From Zygnema cylindricum (lineage: Eukaryota > Streptophyta > Zygnematophyceae > Zygnematales > Zygnemataceae), in contig JBBHKE010003518.1 in assembly GCA_037447655.1 (NCBI GenBank), positions 57,680 through 81,590 of the forward strand: a stretch of 23,911 nt of DNA. The letters run 5' to 3'. Shown piece by piece: positions 8,953 to 18,559 of the stretch (positions are counted from its first letter, which is position 1; every line of letters starts with the position of its first letter). A program made the position numbers and the translations under genes. The notes beneath the pieces were generated by a model. That model was not told the DNA's origin. It made no database searches and saw only the letters and a program-made list of their open reading frames with translations.

Positions 8953-9141
8953 CTATAGATCACCTATAGCACGAGTCTGGACACTCATGCCACATGCATA
9001 GTAAATATTTTTTTCTGGTGTTGATTTCAAATTTTTGAATATACTCTTCTTCCAGCACATATGGGCAGACGCTCTTGTATTCATTATCCATCTAGAGTCC
9101 TTTGGGCCTTCCATTGTTGTCGCTATGGCAAGTAGATCCAC
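8953..9141 (-). pseudogene. copia-2 aspartic protease remnant
   Basis: On the - strand the block normally read as WI(M/L)D(S/T)GAS-HM is WIMNTRASAHMC (about 9055-9090). The catalytic Asp is Asn (codon 9079-9081) and the following Gly is Arg, so the protease is inactive. The frame runs to 8953 and ends at a stop in the domain; the next readable part is the pre-integrase region at 8855. It lies right after the gag zinc knuckle region, as expected. Confidence 0.75.
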
Positions 9142-9161
9142 TTCGTCTTCCTCATAAAAGT

Positions 9162-10105
9162 TTAGAGGTTCGTCTTGGTTCGACGAAGATGCCGAAAACA
9201 GTGCATTTCCACAAGGTTTATGCCTCGTGAAGCCTTTTTAAAATTGGCTTTTTGCCATCCCGGCCTGTATAAACTTGTTTTATTAGCTCTCTTAAGCTTA
9301 GGACAAAAAATTTGTCCATGACCTCTCTCACTGCAATAGAAACAAGCATTGTTGGACTGTCTATTTCCACCTTGATTAAACTGTTTAAAGTGATTCTGTG
9401 AATTAACCTGATTTCTTTGTTGATTAAATTTTCCCTTTCTCTCAAAGTCAGCATTGAAAGCCTTTACTTGCTTAGAGTTGAGAATTTTAGTTGTTTCTTC
9501 CTCTTCTAGTAAAATATTAATTGCTAACTGTAAAGTCCAACTAGTCTTATCTTTTTGTTTGAGCGTATCAGACGCTCCTTTCATACTACTAGAGAGACCT
9601 CTCATTAGCAATGTTGCCTGTTTAAATTGAGGAAACGTGCCCCCTGCACAAGCATGGGCATCTACAAGGATGCAAAATTTGTTAGCATACTCAGCCATCG
9701 TGCCGCCAGTGTACTTATAGTCCCAAATTTTTCCAGCCAACATAAGTTCTTCTTAGACATTAGCTTTTTCATAATCATTTTTAAGAGATTTCTAGATGTC
9801 AATTGCCTTTTTCATTTTTATGCGAGACGTAGCTAAGTCCTCTGATATACAGAATTTTAAAATAGAACGAGCTTGCGTATTCTTTTTAGACGAGGACGAA
9901 TCTGATTCATCCAGGGAACCATCAAATATATCCAATAGATTATCATTTTCAAAGTGAGTCTCCACCATATCGGCCCAGTAAACATATTTCTCCCCGAGAA
10001 GATAGGATTTTTTGATGACAGGCCCATAACCTGTTGTTCTACAACCACTGGTGCAGGTGGAGGAGCAACAGTAGCACTCTCAGAAGCTATCAAGAATCCT
10101 ACCAA
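9162..10105 (-). pseudogene. copia-2 gag remnant with CCHC zinc knuckle
   Basis: The N-terminal piece starts within 10105 (proline- and valine-rich, APPPAPVVVEQQV). A frameshift near 10000 moves to a frame reading YVYWADMVETHFENDNLL, then stops occur around 9750-9820. The main piece, open from 9743 to 9162, reads IWDYKYTGGTMAEYANKFCILVD, MRGLSSSMKGASDTLKQKD and a Gln/Asn-rich tail, as in the UBN2 gag family. The zinc knuckle CFYCSERGHGQIFC (C-X2-C-X4-H-X4-C) is at about 9304-9345. Compared with the gag start near 4860, this copy lacks about 25 bases around the probable ATG, so its own start may be lost. Confidence 0.8.
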
Positions 10106-10847
10106 ACAGTTGTTTTCAAGTGTTCACCAAATCTCATACAAGCATCAAATCTTTACAAAACTCTGTCATGATATAGAGCAATATAAACATTGACAACTCC
10201 CAAAGTTTCAGTACAATTGACGCAAAAATGCTCAAGATAAAATACTTAGAAGTTTCCCAAAAACTGCCTGCAATTTTACTACTTGGAAGTCTAGATCTGT
10301 AAATCCTAGTCTTATACTCGCAGTGAGTATCTACTCAAAGTTATACCGTCGATACAAGTGTACCTGAGAGGTACGTCCAAAACTATTTACTGAGATCTGA
10401 GTATTCCTAATCGCGCCAATCCTAATATACCACCATACAATCAGTATTACTCGGAATCTATACTAAATGATTGTACAAATACTTGTCGGCTAAGTCACTA
10501 ATGATACTCTTATGAATCTCATCCGTGTACTTGATTCATATCAATCGCAGCTGCGTTGTCCCGTACCGAATCATATCCAAGATAACTGCAGTTGCGTTGT
10601 TCGTACGGATCACATCCAAAATAACCGCAGCTGTGTTGTCATGTCTGCGTTGCAGCTCCGTTATTCTGCATCGCATCTGCGCCGTTTTGTCTGCATCGCA
10701 TATGCGCTGTTTTGCCTGCGTCGCATTTGCGTTGTCCTGTACTGCAGTCAAGTGATGACGTGTGTCCTTGTGAAACTTATGCTACAAATTACTATTTTCC
10801 TGCCGTCAAACTACTTTATTGAGACTTAAAGCTTTCCAAAATCAACA
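10106..10847 (-). mobile_element. copia-2 5' LTR and leader
   Basis: The region aligns with 5728 down to about 4870. On the - strand it starts TGTTGATTTTGGAAAGC at 10847. The upstream half carries two sets of short tandem repeats. Matching TCTTATACTCG(C/T)AGTGAGT and GTACGTCCAAAA blocks further in mark the shared leader. I see no convincing tRNA-complementary primer site, so the LTR/leader border is not placed. Open frames on either strand here come from the repeats and are not genes. Confidence 0.7.
10547..10740 (-). repeat. Tandem repeats in the copia-2 LTR
   Basis: Two families lie side by side. Units of about 40 bp start with GCAG(C/T)TG at 10547, 10588 and (partial) 10627. Units of 25 bp start with GC(A/G)TCGCAT at 10668, 10693 and 10718. 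The other LTR copy (5430-5600) has similar but more scrambled CTGC/GTTG-rich motifs. Their position in the upstream part of the LTR suggests U3 repeats, which act as enhancers in some elements; that role is inference. Confidence 0.7.
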
Positions 10848-11340
10848 TCATTTACTCTATTTAAGGTGATATAGTCAAAATTGAGGGCCACCAAATTAGC
10901 GTTATTTACTCTAATTACGATTAGCGGTGTAGTGTTATCAACTCTAATTTGGGTTTTTTACTCTAATTTATTAATAACTCTAATTTGGGTTCCTTTTCGT
11001 AATAATTATCCGCGCTGAATATCTTTACACTAAATTGGTTTGTGAAAATGCAATTGCATGATAACGCCCTGTATTAAATCATTTTTTGTAATTTTATATT
11101 TAATAAATTATATTTTTGTATGGTCAGACACCGATCGTACGCCACAATATTTAAAACGACACTATATTAGAGTTGGTAACGTTGATTCAAAAAGTGCCTT
11201 AAATAATGTAAAAGAACATTTAAAGTTATTTACTATATTTTGGATTCGAGGGTCAAAATTTGGGGGCACCGAATTAACATTATTAACGCTATTTACAATT
11301 CACGGTGTAATGCTTGTAAATTTGCCTCAAAATTGAAAGA
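10848..11340. other. AT-rich spacer with paired hairpin-forming direct repeats
   Basis: No gene. Two imperfect copies of a motif beginning GTCAAAATT and containing GG(C/G)(C/-)ACC(A/G)AATTA are found at about 10875-10940 and 11252-11312. Each can fold on CACC...GGTG; in the second the arms CACCGAATT (11267-11275) and AATTCACGGTG (11297-11307) pair with one bulge. AACTCTAATTTGGGTT also occurs twice between them. This may be a small non-autonomous element, but no terminal inverted repeats or target duplication could be fixed. Confidence 0.45.
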
Positions 11341-12251
11341 AGAAACAAATAAGTATTTGTACCCAAAAGTTTGAGAGCATTACTACAACCATTATCAAAA
11401 ATAAATAAATGATTAAGGGTAAAAGTAATTAAAGAAATTGACAAACGATTGAGCATTTTAAGAACAATGTTGTAAATCCTAAAAAATCTCTTAATAGGGA
11501 GCATCATAACAAGAAAACCTCAACAAAATCTCACCAACTAAAAGTAGAGAATATTCTTGTAGTTTTCCTTTTAAAACATTTTTTATTATGGGCAATATTA
11601 GTTATTTTCACTTGATCTCTTGTTTTTTAAAATAAACAAAAAATACTACCAATTTAAAATTCTTTTGTTAGCGTGACCAATTTCAAGAAAAACAAGCATC
11701 TTACTACCATCCAGCTTGTGACACGACACGCTTTGCCAACTTTTATCTCAAAAACTACAAAGAAGCGAATTCAAGATTGAAACTACAAAGGGTTTTATAA
11801 AGAGCACAACGAATTAGGCTGATTTTTTATGTTAAATATTTTGGCTTTAAAAATGGTTTGTGGGGTATTTATGCTTCACCGACGTCCTTATCGTGTTAAC
11901 ATTCAATTGGGAGTATATAAACAATATCAAAAAACACAAAATAACCGCGCTAAATACGAAAAGTATTCCTCGAATGAAAAATAGTTTTAGGAATTTTCCC
12001 ATATGAGTATCTTAAAAAATCATCCTCCATATTCCTAAATGTAAAGCTCTCCTTTTCGATCCAAACCTCACATGACCTCACATAAGGAGCTCAAACTCTA
12101 GCCTCAAACCTTTATTTTTACCAATTTGCAAAACAAAATCAAGAAAATAAACCAAAGAGAGAGGTAACTATAGCATTTGACAAGATATAGCGAGAGAGGA
12201 CAGCAAACAAAATAAATCTCAGTCTATGGAAATACAAAAAAAAACATCCAC
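11341..12251. other. AT-rich spacer, nothing recognised
   Basis: Long A/T tracts and no frame longer than about 70 codons with a plausible protein. A CCGCGCTAAATAC near 11945 resembles CCGCGCTGAATATC near 11010, hinting at more of the same repeat family. No gene is supported. Confidence 0.4.
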
Positions 12252-12261
12252 NNNNNNNNNN
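12252..12261. other. Assembly gap of 10 N
   Basis: Ten undetermined bases follow an A-rich run. The true gap length is unknown. Confidence 1.
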
Positions 12262-12540
12262 CAAACAAAACGAACATAAAGCCAACCCTCACCCTTTCAC
12301 ATAAAACCGGCTTAAAACCCTTATAAGAAACAAACCAACTTTAACTAATAAACGAAACGACGGAGAAACTCTATTGAGAACAGCTCTTATGCTATCTCTG
12401 GGCTCTCGGATCACCGATGGAGCACCGAATCATATTAATAACCCAGGTAGAGTGAGGTTCCCTCATAAGAAAGGAAAAGGGACACAGTATAAGTGTAAAT
12501 GTATAATTAGTAGGACAGTTTTTAGTAATATATAATTAGT
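12262..12540. other. Spacer, nothing recognised
   Basis: A/C-rich sequence after the gap and then mixed sequence. No open frame or repeat with a partner in the window was found. Confidence 0.4.
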
Positions 12541-12732
12541 ATCTGTCGTGCATAAGTGAGAAGCAAGGTGAACTATGCATCCTAACTAGCCAAGTCATGC
12601 TCAGAACCATATATGCAAACGAAAAATGAATGAAAAGGGAAAAATGTATATACATCATGCAAAAAAAATAAATGTGAATATGACACAGGGAAAAGGAAAG
12701 AATACTCCCTTGGAGTGAGATGGACCCAATAA
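12541..12732. repeat. Direct repeat A, left copy
   Basis: This shares CTGTCGTGCATAAGTGAGA, then CCAAGTCATGCTCA, then CGAAAAATGAATGAAAAGGG and a GGAAAGAATA/GAGTGAGA end with 21697-21880 in the same orientation. The left copy carries about ten extra bases (AGCAAGGTGA) early on. No terminal inverted repeats or TG...CA ends are visible and no protein is encoded, so its class is unknown. Open frames on both strands are not credible. Confidence 0.85.
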
Positions 12733-13305
12733 TTATACTAAGCCACGAGGTAGCCACTAGGCTCTCGGGTCTCTATCGTATTCTCGACAAGAGTTATCTC
12801 AAAGAGGCAGCAAAGCAAATAATCAATTTCAACCAAACAAAGAATATTCCCAAAATTCGGCCAAAATACACTTTCCCACTCCCAACCGAAATACAAGCAA
12901 AACAAACGAAAACACTCCAAACCATTCCGCTGCCCGTAGAAGGCACAGCCGGATGTGGATGGCTCTCCACACGAACTTCACTCCACCACTTCCTAAAAAT
13001 AACACAAGTTGGAGGGCAACCTTCCGGACTTGGCCTTGAGCCGTGTGGATTAAAGAGCGTGGGCAGAAATACAACATTGAATAGTCTTAGTCTATCTAGC
13101 CTCTACAGGTAGCTAGCAATAAGAGAGAGAAATATGAGCAATCGGTGAGAGAGAGCAAGAGAGAAGCTCAGCAACCGCCAAGAGAAAATTCTTGTCCAAA
13201 AGCTGAAATTCTCTAAGTCTGAGAATTACCCTAAGTAGGAGCTACACTCGGCCTAAGTGAAACTAGCCTATGTCTAGCCTACTTAACATGCATGAAACTA
13301 ATTAA
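12733..13305. other. Spacer without recognised gene
   Basis: One 130-codon frame covers 12720-13112 on the + strand but has no recognisable domain, low complexity in parts, and equally long frames on the - strand. I do not treat it as a gene. A GA-rich stretch lies at 13120-13175. The region could be a non-coding part of another LTR element. Confidence 0.4.
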
Positions 13306-13416
13306 GATGTTGGCCAATAGGCGGCCAACATCGTCTACCGTACGCCCAACAAAACCCACCATTCGAGGGTAAAAACCCTCTCTAACTACATGTACGCGCG
13401 AACCTACATGTTCGCG
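13306..13416. repeat. Cluster of three perfect hairpins
   Basis: Arms GATGTTGGCC (13306-13315) and GGCCAACATC (13323-13332) pair fully around a 7-base loop. Arms GAGGGT (13365-13370) and ACCCTC (13375-13380) follow, and then CGCGAAC (13397-13403) and GTTCGCG (13410-13416). Three perfect stems in 111 bases stand out. No flanking gene gives them a clear role. Confidence 0.8.
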
Positions 13417-13763
13417 ATTTAAATAAATAAGGTGTATTGAAGCGTCGCCCGACAATGGCGATTTGCCTCCAAATGGTACTCTGCGTCTATAATCCAAAAT
13501 GGCGTGCATACGCATGAAACGAAACATATTGCACGAAACGAAACATATGGCACTAAATACTCTAGAAATCGCGTTGCATCACCCAAACGATGTTTCACAT
13601 CCAAACTTTCAAAATCGCATAGCTACGCACGAAATAAAACATATCGCATGAAATTAGTATATTTCCAAACGAAACGTGCACACGAATTGCGTACACGCCA
13701 CAAATAAATGAATCGACGATATGATACTAATGAAACTACGAAACTTAAGCGTGCGACTACAAA
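13417..13763. repeat. Degenerate minisatellite-like flank
   Basis: CpG-containing short motifs recur (GAAACGAAAC, CGCAT, ACGCA). The clearest pair is a 19-bp unit repeated at 13516-13534 and 13535-13553 with one mismatch. Similar sequence resumes past the gypsy-1 element at 21545, so the element probably inserted in such a tract. Confidence 0.5.
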
Positions 13764-13768
13764 CCATG
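13764..13768. repeat. Target-site duplication of gypsy-1, left copy (CCATG)
   Basis: CCATG directly precedes the LTR border at 13769. The bases beyond the far LTR at 21545-21549 are CGATG: four of five match, consistent with a decayed 5-bp duplication. Confidence 0.6.
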
Positions 13769-14724
13769 TGTAATAGGATCTCCTACCTCATAGAATATCC
13801 CATTACTACAACCAATTTCAACCACACATTGAACACATTGGAAAATACACATCTACATTGGAAAACACTCACCTAGGGATAAACTTTAAATTAGAAGAAG
13901 CTTTTGTCCACATAATACTAGCTTGGTCTCTTGCTTTCCTGGCTCAACCCTTCTTATTAAAGTATTTTCCACTACTCTCCACTCTTAAATATTTTATCTC
14001 TTAACTACTAAAACACTACTTAGTTTGTAAGAGATTTCAGTGCAAAATCATTACTCGAATTTAGTTTTAATCGCTTAAGACCAAGGTCAGTCAAATTTTC
14101 CACAAACTTTTCCAAATGAAAAGATGCCAACTCTCCTCTTAGACTTCACTATTTATCCATCATCGCCTTGGACTCGTGAGGCCAGAGTCAACGTTCCGTT
14201 GAACAGGTTTTACCTCGGCCAATCATTGATCAGCAAGGACTCAAACTGATTAATGCAAAAACGTGAGAAATCTCTTATTAACTACATAGCATTTCTAACC
14301 AATCAAACGTTACGTTTCACTCCGTAACATTTACGTGCAAAAGTGCACGCCAAACGAAATGCAACTTCGCACGAACGTGCGTCGCAAATTTCGCACGCGA
14401 AACTTTTGTCGAAATTCTATAAAGTGAAAGTTACGTTTCGTACTAAAATTTGTGAGAAACGAACCATTGTGCGTGATTTCGTTTGGTTCTTTATAAACAT
14501 ACGACTTAAATTACGCGGCTAGTTTGACCTTTAACTCGTAAGAATAAACACAAATTCGTTATTTTGACCTCGCGCTCTCGCCTAAATATACCAATCGCTA
14601 TATCTTTTAAAATACAACTACAAATCGTGCGATTTTTTCGCGCACGTCTATCATATTTAAAAATCTATATTCGTAACACTTAAAACCCATTTACAAACAA
14701 GTTCGATCCACTATTACTATTACA
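13769..14724 (-). mobile_element. gypsy-1 3' LTR
   Basis: On the - strand it starts TGTAATAGTAATAGTGGATCG and ends ATCCTATTACA. It aligns with 20590-21544 along its whole length. Many short CpG-rich hairpins occur (for example TTTCGCACGCGAAA near 14390). A polypurine tract directly precedes it on the - strand. Confidence 0.92.
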
Positions 14725-14736
14725 TCATCCCCTCCT
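14725..14736 (-). promoter_or_regulatory. Polypurine tract of gypsy-1
   Basis: On the - strand the sequence AAGGAGGGGATGA, about 14725-14737, lies directly against the LTR start. This is the usual primer for second-strand synthesis. Confidence 0.75.
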
Positions 14737-14751
14737 TATATTTAACTGACC

Positions 14752-15222
14752 TCAATTAAAACACATCTCATTCTCAAGACGGGACTTCTCTATTATTATC
14801 CCTCCAATATCTTTGTAAAAACTTATAATTTTATCTTCTAAAGTAAACTCATCTTCTAGCCTTCTAAGATGATGCCTTTGCCATAATATAGTATTGCCGA
14901 CCTTAAACCGCTGACCAACCCAATCTATTACCCATTTGTGGACCTCAGGTTCTATAATTACTGATGGATCCAATTCCAATTCTCTTTCATTTGGTCGAAG
15001 ATTTGCTAATTTCAAATGAGTGATGTGTATCACAGGATGAATTTTTGTTGAAGGTGGAAAGTCCAATTTGGCAGCAATTGACGATAACATCCCGATTACA
15101 GTAAATGGTTCAATGTACTTAGGAGCAAATTTCCCCGTAGGATCCGATTGTCCCTCGATCTTACACTTGTATTTAGTTGTAGAAAGCCAAACCTTGTCAC
15201 CTGTGCCTAATACCCAACCCAA
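14752..15222 (-). pseudogene. gypsy-1 integrase C-terminus with degenerate chromodomain
   Basis: Open for 156 codons on the - strand. The first half is the integrase C-terminal domain: GDKVWLST (near residues 8-15), KFAPKYIEPF (about 31-40) and PPSTKIHPVIHITHLK (about 56-71), the GPY/F-type module. The second half, after EPEVHKWVIDW, has the length and pattern of a chromodomain (ILWQRHHLRRLEDEFTLED in place of the usual YLVKW.G....TWEP block). Chromodomains of this group bind histone marks and guide integration. Several of the aromatic cage positions are not the usual ones, so binding is doubtful. Confidence 0.8.
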
Positions 15223-16264
15223 TCTACTTGTTTGCGGTTAGCATTTACTTATTGCCTTATTTGTGCCTCCACGAACGCATCTCGGACTGTTTTCCAAACT
15301 GTTTGAATGTATTCTCAAAACTCTGTTCCAAAACCCCTATTCTTTTTAGTGACCCCTATTATTAAGTCTAATGCTTCTCTCGGTTGGTATTCGTATGCAA
15401 CTTCAAACGGTGAGAATCATGTACTAACATATTTACATGAATTGTATGCAAATTCCATTAACGGCAGTTTAGAATCCCATGTGTTTTGAACTCCACTGCA
15501 TACAGTCCTAAGCATTTCTTCCAGTGTACGGTTCTTCAATTATTCTGTCCATTTGTCTGAGGATGATAAGAGGTAATAATATTTAATTCAGTGCCTAAAG
15601 TTTGCTGTAATTCTTTCCAAAATGGAGACGTGAATTTAGAATCCCTATCAGTGGCAATAGACAGAGGGACTCCATGATGTTTGACCACGTTGTCAAAATG
15701 TAACTTTGCAAAATCCACAAATCGAATGAGTAGTTTTGCAAAGGATAAAGATTGCCATTTTACTGAACCTATCGACTACGACCATGATACTGTCATTTTT
15801 CAAGATGTAGCTGGCAATCTGCTAATAAAATCCATATCAACAAATTCCCATGGTCTTTCGGGGATATCTAAATGTTTTAAGAGACCTCTAGGTTTCTGGT
15901 TACTAGGTTTACTGTGTTGGCAAAGGACACAACTTTCCACGTGTTTCGACACCTCTTTTGCCACCCCGAGCCAAAACAGTCTACTCTGCAACCGACTAAG
16001 AGTTTCACCTCGACCTAGATGTCCTAAATGCTCATGGGTTTTCTGTAAAATTTGTTTTCTTAAGTCTCCCATTTCAGGAATGCATAATCTATCCCCTATT
16101 CGCAAATACAGTAAACCATCTTCTATTATAAAGTATTTGACATGCCTCTCATTTAATGGGTTAGAATTCCCTTTCGAAATATTTTTGTAAATCGCATCAA
16201 AATATGGATTTTTATCATAACCATTTCTAATAGCATCTAAAAACAATTCATCCCGAACCATCAC
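15223..16264 (-). pseudogene. gypsy-1 integrase, zinc domain and core
   Basis: The zinc domain lies in the open stretch 16264-15800: HEHLGHLGRGET then CVLCQHSK (HHCC complete). The first catalytic Asp is in FVDMDFISRLP (about 15815-15845). A stop and frameshifts follow, with MVVVDRFSKMAIF readable near 15760. The second Asp is in ATDRDSKFTSPFW (about 15620-15660). The Glu region reads YHPQTNGQNN then a stop; one base is missing there and the Glu position is Asn. The rest continues in another frame (NRTLEEMLRTVCS, near 15490-15530). Two of three catalytic residues remain, but the enzyme is broken. Confidence 0.87.
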
Positions 16265-16722
16265 ACTTATTTCAAAAAATCTTCAAGGATTTGCGACTAC
16301 GTTTGACTTTACGTTTGTCTTTCTCGGAATATGACTGAGTTTAAATTTGAAATATGTCAATTTCTGTATCCACCTAACGTGCCTGCCAGTCATAATCTGT
16401 GCATCACACAATCCCTGTAGATAGGTGAGTGTTTTATTATCATTATGAATTGTAAATTCTTTATTATGCAAATAACAACGTCATTTCACCAATGCATGAA
16501 CAATTGGAAGTAATTGTTTTTCTTATGATGAATAGTTTTTTTCAGCATCATTGAATTTCCTGGACTAAAAAACAATAAAATAAAAATGTTTGGCGACTTT
16601 TTGACTTATGATTCCACGTAGACTTTTATCATATGCATCAATAGTGATCGGAACTTCAAATTCCCCTACAAGATCAGGATACACCAATGTAGGGGCAGAG
16701 GTCAACTTCCTTTTTAGCTCTT
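16265..16722 (-). pseudogene. gypsy-1 RNase H domain
   Basis: This decayed Ty3/gypsy RNase H lies between RT and integrase. The open stretch 16471-16283 contains FTIHNDNKTLTYL (the block usually read as F.I.TDH..L..L) and HVRWIQKLTYFKFKLSHIPRKTN. Upstream, to about 16720, the connection region (LVYPDLVGEFEVPITIDAYD) and QKVAKHFYFIVFQSRKFNDAE are readable with interrupting stops. A stop just after the VVANP end separates it from integrase. Confidence 0.8.
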
Positions 16723-17600
16723 CAAAAGCTCTCTTCTAATCTGCTCACCACACAAACGTCTTCTTCTCCCAAAGTAAATTCGTCAAAGGTGTTGCGATCA
16801 TATTGAAGTTTTTTGATAAAATTCCTGTAGGAAGTGGCCAATCCCAAAAATGATCTAATTTCTGTGACATTAGTGGTTGCTGTAATTTTGGATGGGTATG
16901 TTTTTACACCTTCCCCGCTAACTATATGTCCCAGAAATAATTGTTCACTTTTAAGAAAACTGAATTTTGACAATTTTCCATATAGTTTTCTTTATCTTAA
17001 CCTTTCCAACATTTTTTTTAAATGAATTAGATGTTGTTCTTTAGATTCGCTGTAAATTAGAATATCATCTATAAACACCTGAACAAACTCATCTAAGATA
17101 ATCTGAAAAGGTTTGGTTCATCAATCTTTGATAAGTAGGCGGTGCATTCGTCAAACCAAATGGCATCACTATCCATTCAAAATGACCGACCCTAATTTTA
17201 AAAGCAGTTTTGTCAACATCTTCGATTCTAATAGCACCTGATTAAAGCCACTACGCATATTAATCAAAGAAAATAATTTAGCACCTTTTAAACGATCTAT
17301 TAAATCAAAAATTAAAGTTATCTTTCACCGTAATTTTGATTAGACTACGATATCGACACACATTCTCACTGTTCCGTCTTTCTTTTTGACAAAAAGAATT
17401 GGTGCTCCGTACGGTGATTTGCTTGGCTGAATATGTCATTTCTCCAAAAACTCCTTGATCTGTTTCTTTAACTCCTCGTGCTCAAAGAAATTGTTCTTAT
17501 AATTTCTTGTGACAAGAGGATTACATCCAAGTTTAAAATTAGTAACATGTTCCACATCTCGGGAAGGTGGCCTTCCTAAGGGTAAATCATTGGGAAAACA
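16723..17600 (-). pseudogene. gypsy-1 reverse transcriptase (RVT_1)
   Basis: Read on the - strand, motifs appear in order. First comes the N-terminal [20 protein letters not shown] (about 17355-17430), then a substrate-binding region with two frame changes between about 17100 and 17340. The active-site block [10 protein letters not shown] follows, with FIDD at 17064-17075 where YVDD or FIDD is normal. LFLGHIVSGEGV and IRSFLGLATSYRNFI lie in the open stretch 16973-16722. The catalytic Asp pair is intact but stops and shifts break the frame. The upstream block with GRPPSRDVEHVTNFKLG is readable at about 17520-17575. Confidence 0.87.
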
Positions 17601-18017
17601 TCTTGAAATTCAAAAATTAATTTTTTAACAACAATATCACAAGTATTTATGTCACTTACAAAATCATATTTTTGTTTTTCAAGATTTTTAGTCGTGTCTG
17701 ATTTAGAAATAACATCAATGTTAGTGTTTTCTCCCTAAATAACATCAATGTTAGTGTTTTCTCCCCCTCATTCATCAGTAATTGTCTCAATTACTAATAA
17801 CAAGAAAGCATGATTTATTTTATCTTTTAAATGCTTTTGAAATTGTTTAGCATAAAATCAAACCTTCCACACCCAATTAGGTTATGTTGTTTATATGGTT
17901 TTCATGCAACTTCTTCAAAGGTAATGCTTGCAAAACCCTCCAGCCGTTCTCAAACTTCACTCTCAAGGTGTTAGTTTCCCAAATAATTTGAGGGTTGTGT
18001 TCAGTTTACCAAGGCTT
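17601..18017 (-). other. gypsy-1 protease-RT spacer, badly decayed
   Basis: Only scattered pieces remain, such as RVKFENGWRVLQALPLKKLHE near 17920-17980. The stretch includes a 30-bp tandem duplication at 17707-17766. No open frame of useful length. Confidence 0.5.
17707..17766 (-). repeat. 30-bp tandem duplication in gypsy-1
   Basis: Units 17707-17736 and 17737-17766, each beginning AAATAACATCAATGTTAGTG, differ at most at the last base. The near identity suggests a much younger event than the LTR divergence. Confidence 0.95.
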
Positions 18018-18287
18018 TCACAGTATTAGCTCCTCACTGCCCAAATTCATTATTTCACGCACAACTTTCATTTTATGACCCTGAATATGAACTTCTATTG
18101 TGTCAGTTTGTAAATCTAATATGGAATTATTACCATTTGCCACCTGAACATGCAAAGGTTTTTCCCTTATAAATGTAGGAATTTCATTTTGCTCTTCAAA
18201 CTTATGTGATATAAAATTATGTTTAGCACCTAAATCTATCATAACTCTCAATGGTTTCTCTTCCATTAAAGACTTGAATCTCATCAA
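18018..18287 (-). pseudogene. gypsy-1 aspartic protease
   Basis: Open for 89 codons on the - strand. The active-site block is MIDLGAKHNFIS (about residues 16-27), against the usual (I/V)DSGATHNFI. The catalytic Asp is kept, but the following Ser is Leu, and this position is rarely other than Ser or Thr, so activity is unlikely. The second half (VQVANGN...) matches the retropepsin flap region of gypsy elements. It is preceded by the gag zinc knuckles and followed by the decayed spacer to RT. Confidence 0.83.
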
Positions 18288-18559
18288 ACTGTGTCGGGTG
18301 TCATCATTATTTATCTATCTTAACATAAGTCTGTTATTAAGAGTTTCATCAGAAGGATTCTTTAAACTATGGAGTGTAGTTAGCATCATAATAAATTTAG
18401 CTATCCTAGCCTTTCCATTCATTAGTTTGCCCTACAGAGTTAACTCCTTTGCTTATGGATGTGGTCGACTCAAATGGGTACTTTTTGCTAGTCCTTTTCG
18501 TTTCCCACCTCCTGGGCTTCATGCTCAGCTAGGTACTGTTTTAAAAGATCCCTTATCTA

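Larger units (their letters stand above)
5912..10847 (-). mobile_element. Ty1/copia retrotransposon copia-2, near full length
   Basis: On the - strand, from high to low coordinate: 5' LTR and leader (10847-10106), gag, protease, integrase, integrase-RT linker, RT, RNase H, then polypurine tract and LTR. All domains are present in copia order and every one carries disabling changes. The 5' LTR starts TGTTGATTTTGGAAAGC at 10847. The bases just outside are TCATT; the matching target duplication cannot be found because the other end is a truncated tandem unit. Confidence 0.87.

Noticed and set aside
10512-10829. Cysteine-rich + strand frames as small secreted peptides
   Set aside because: They translate tandem repeats inside the copia-2 LTR, in three frames alike, and have no support from the other LTR copy.
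12720-13112. 130-codon + strand open frame as a possible host gene
   Set aside because: No domain is recognisable, equally long frames exist on the other strand, and its first part overlaps the border of a non-coding direct repeat.
15681-16190. 169-codon + strand open frame
   Set aside because: It is antisense to the gypsy-1 integrase, which has zinc and catalytic motifs on the - strand.
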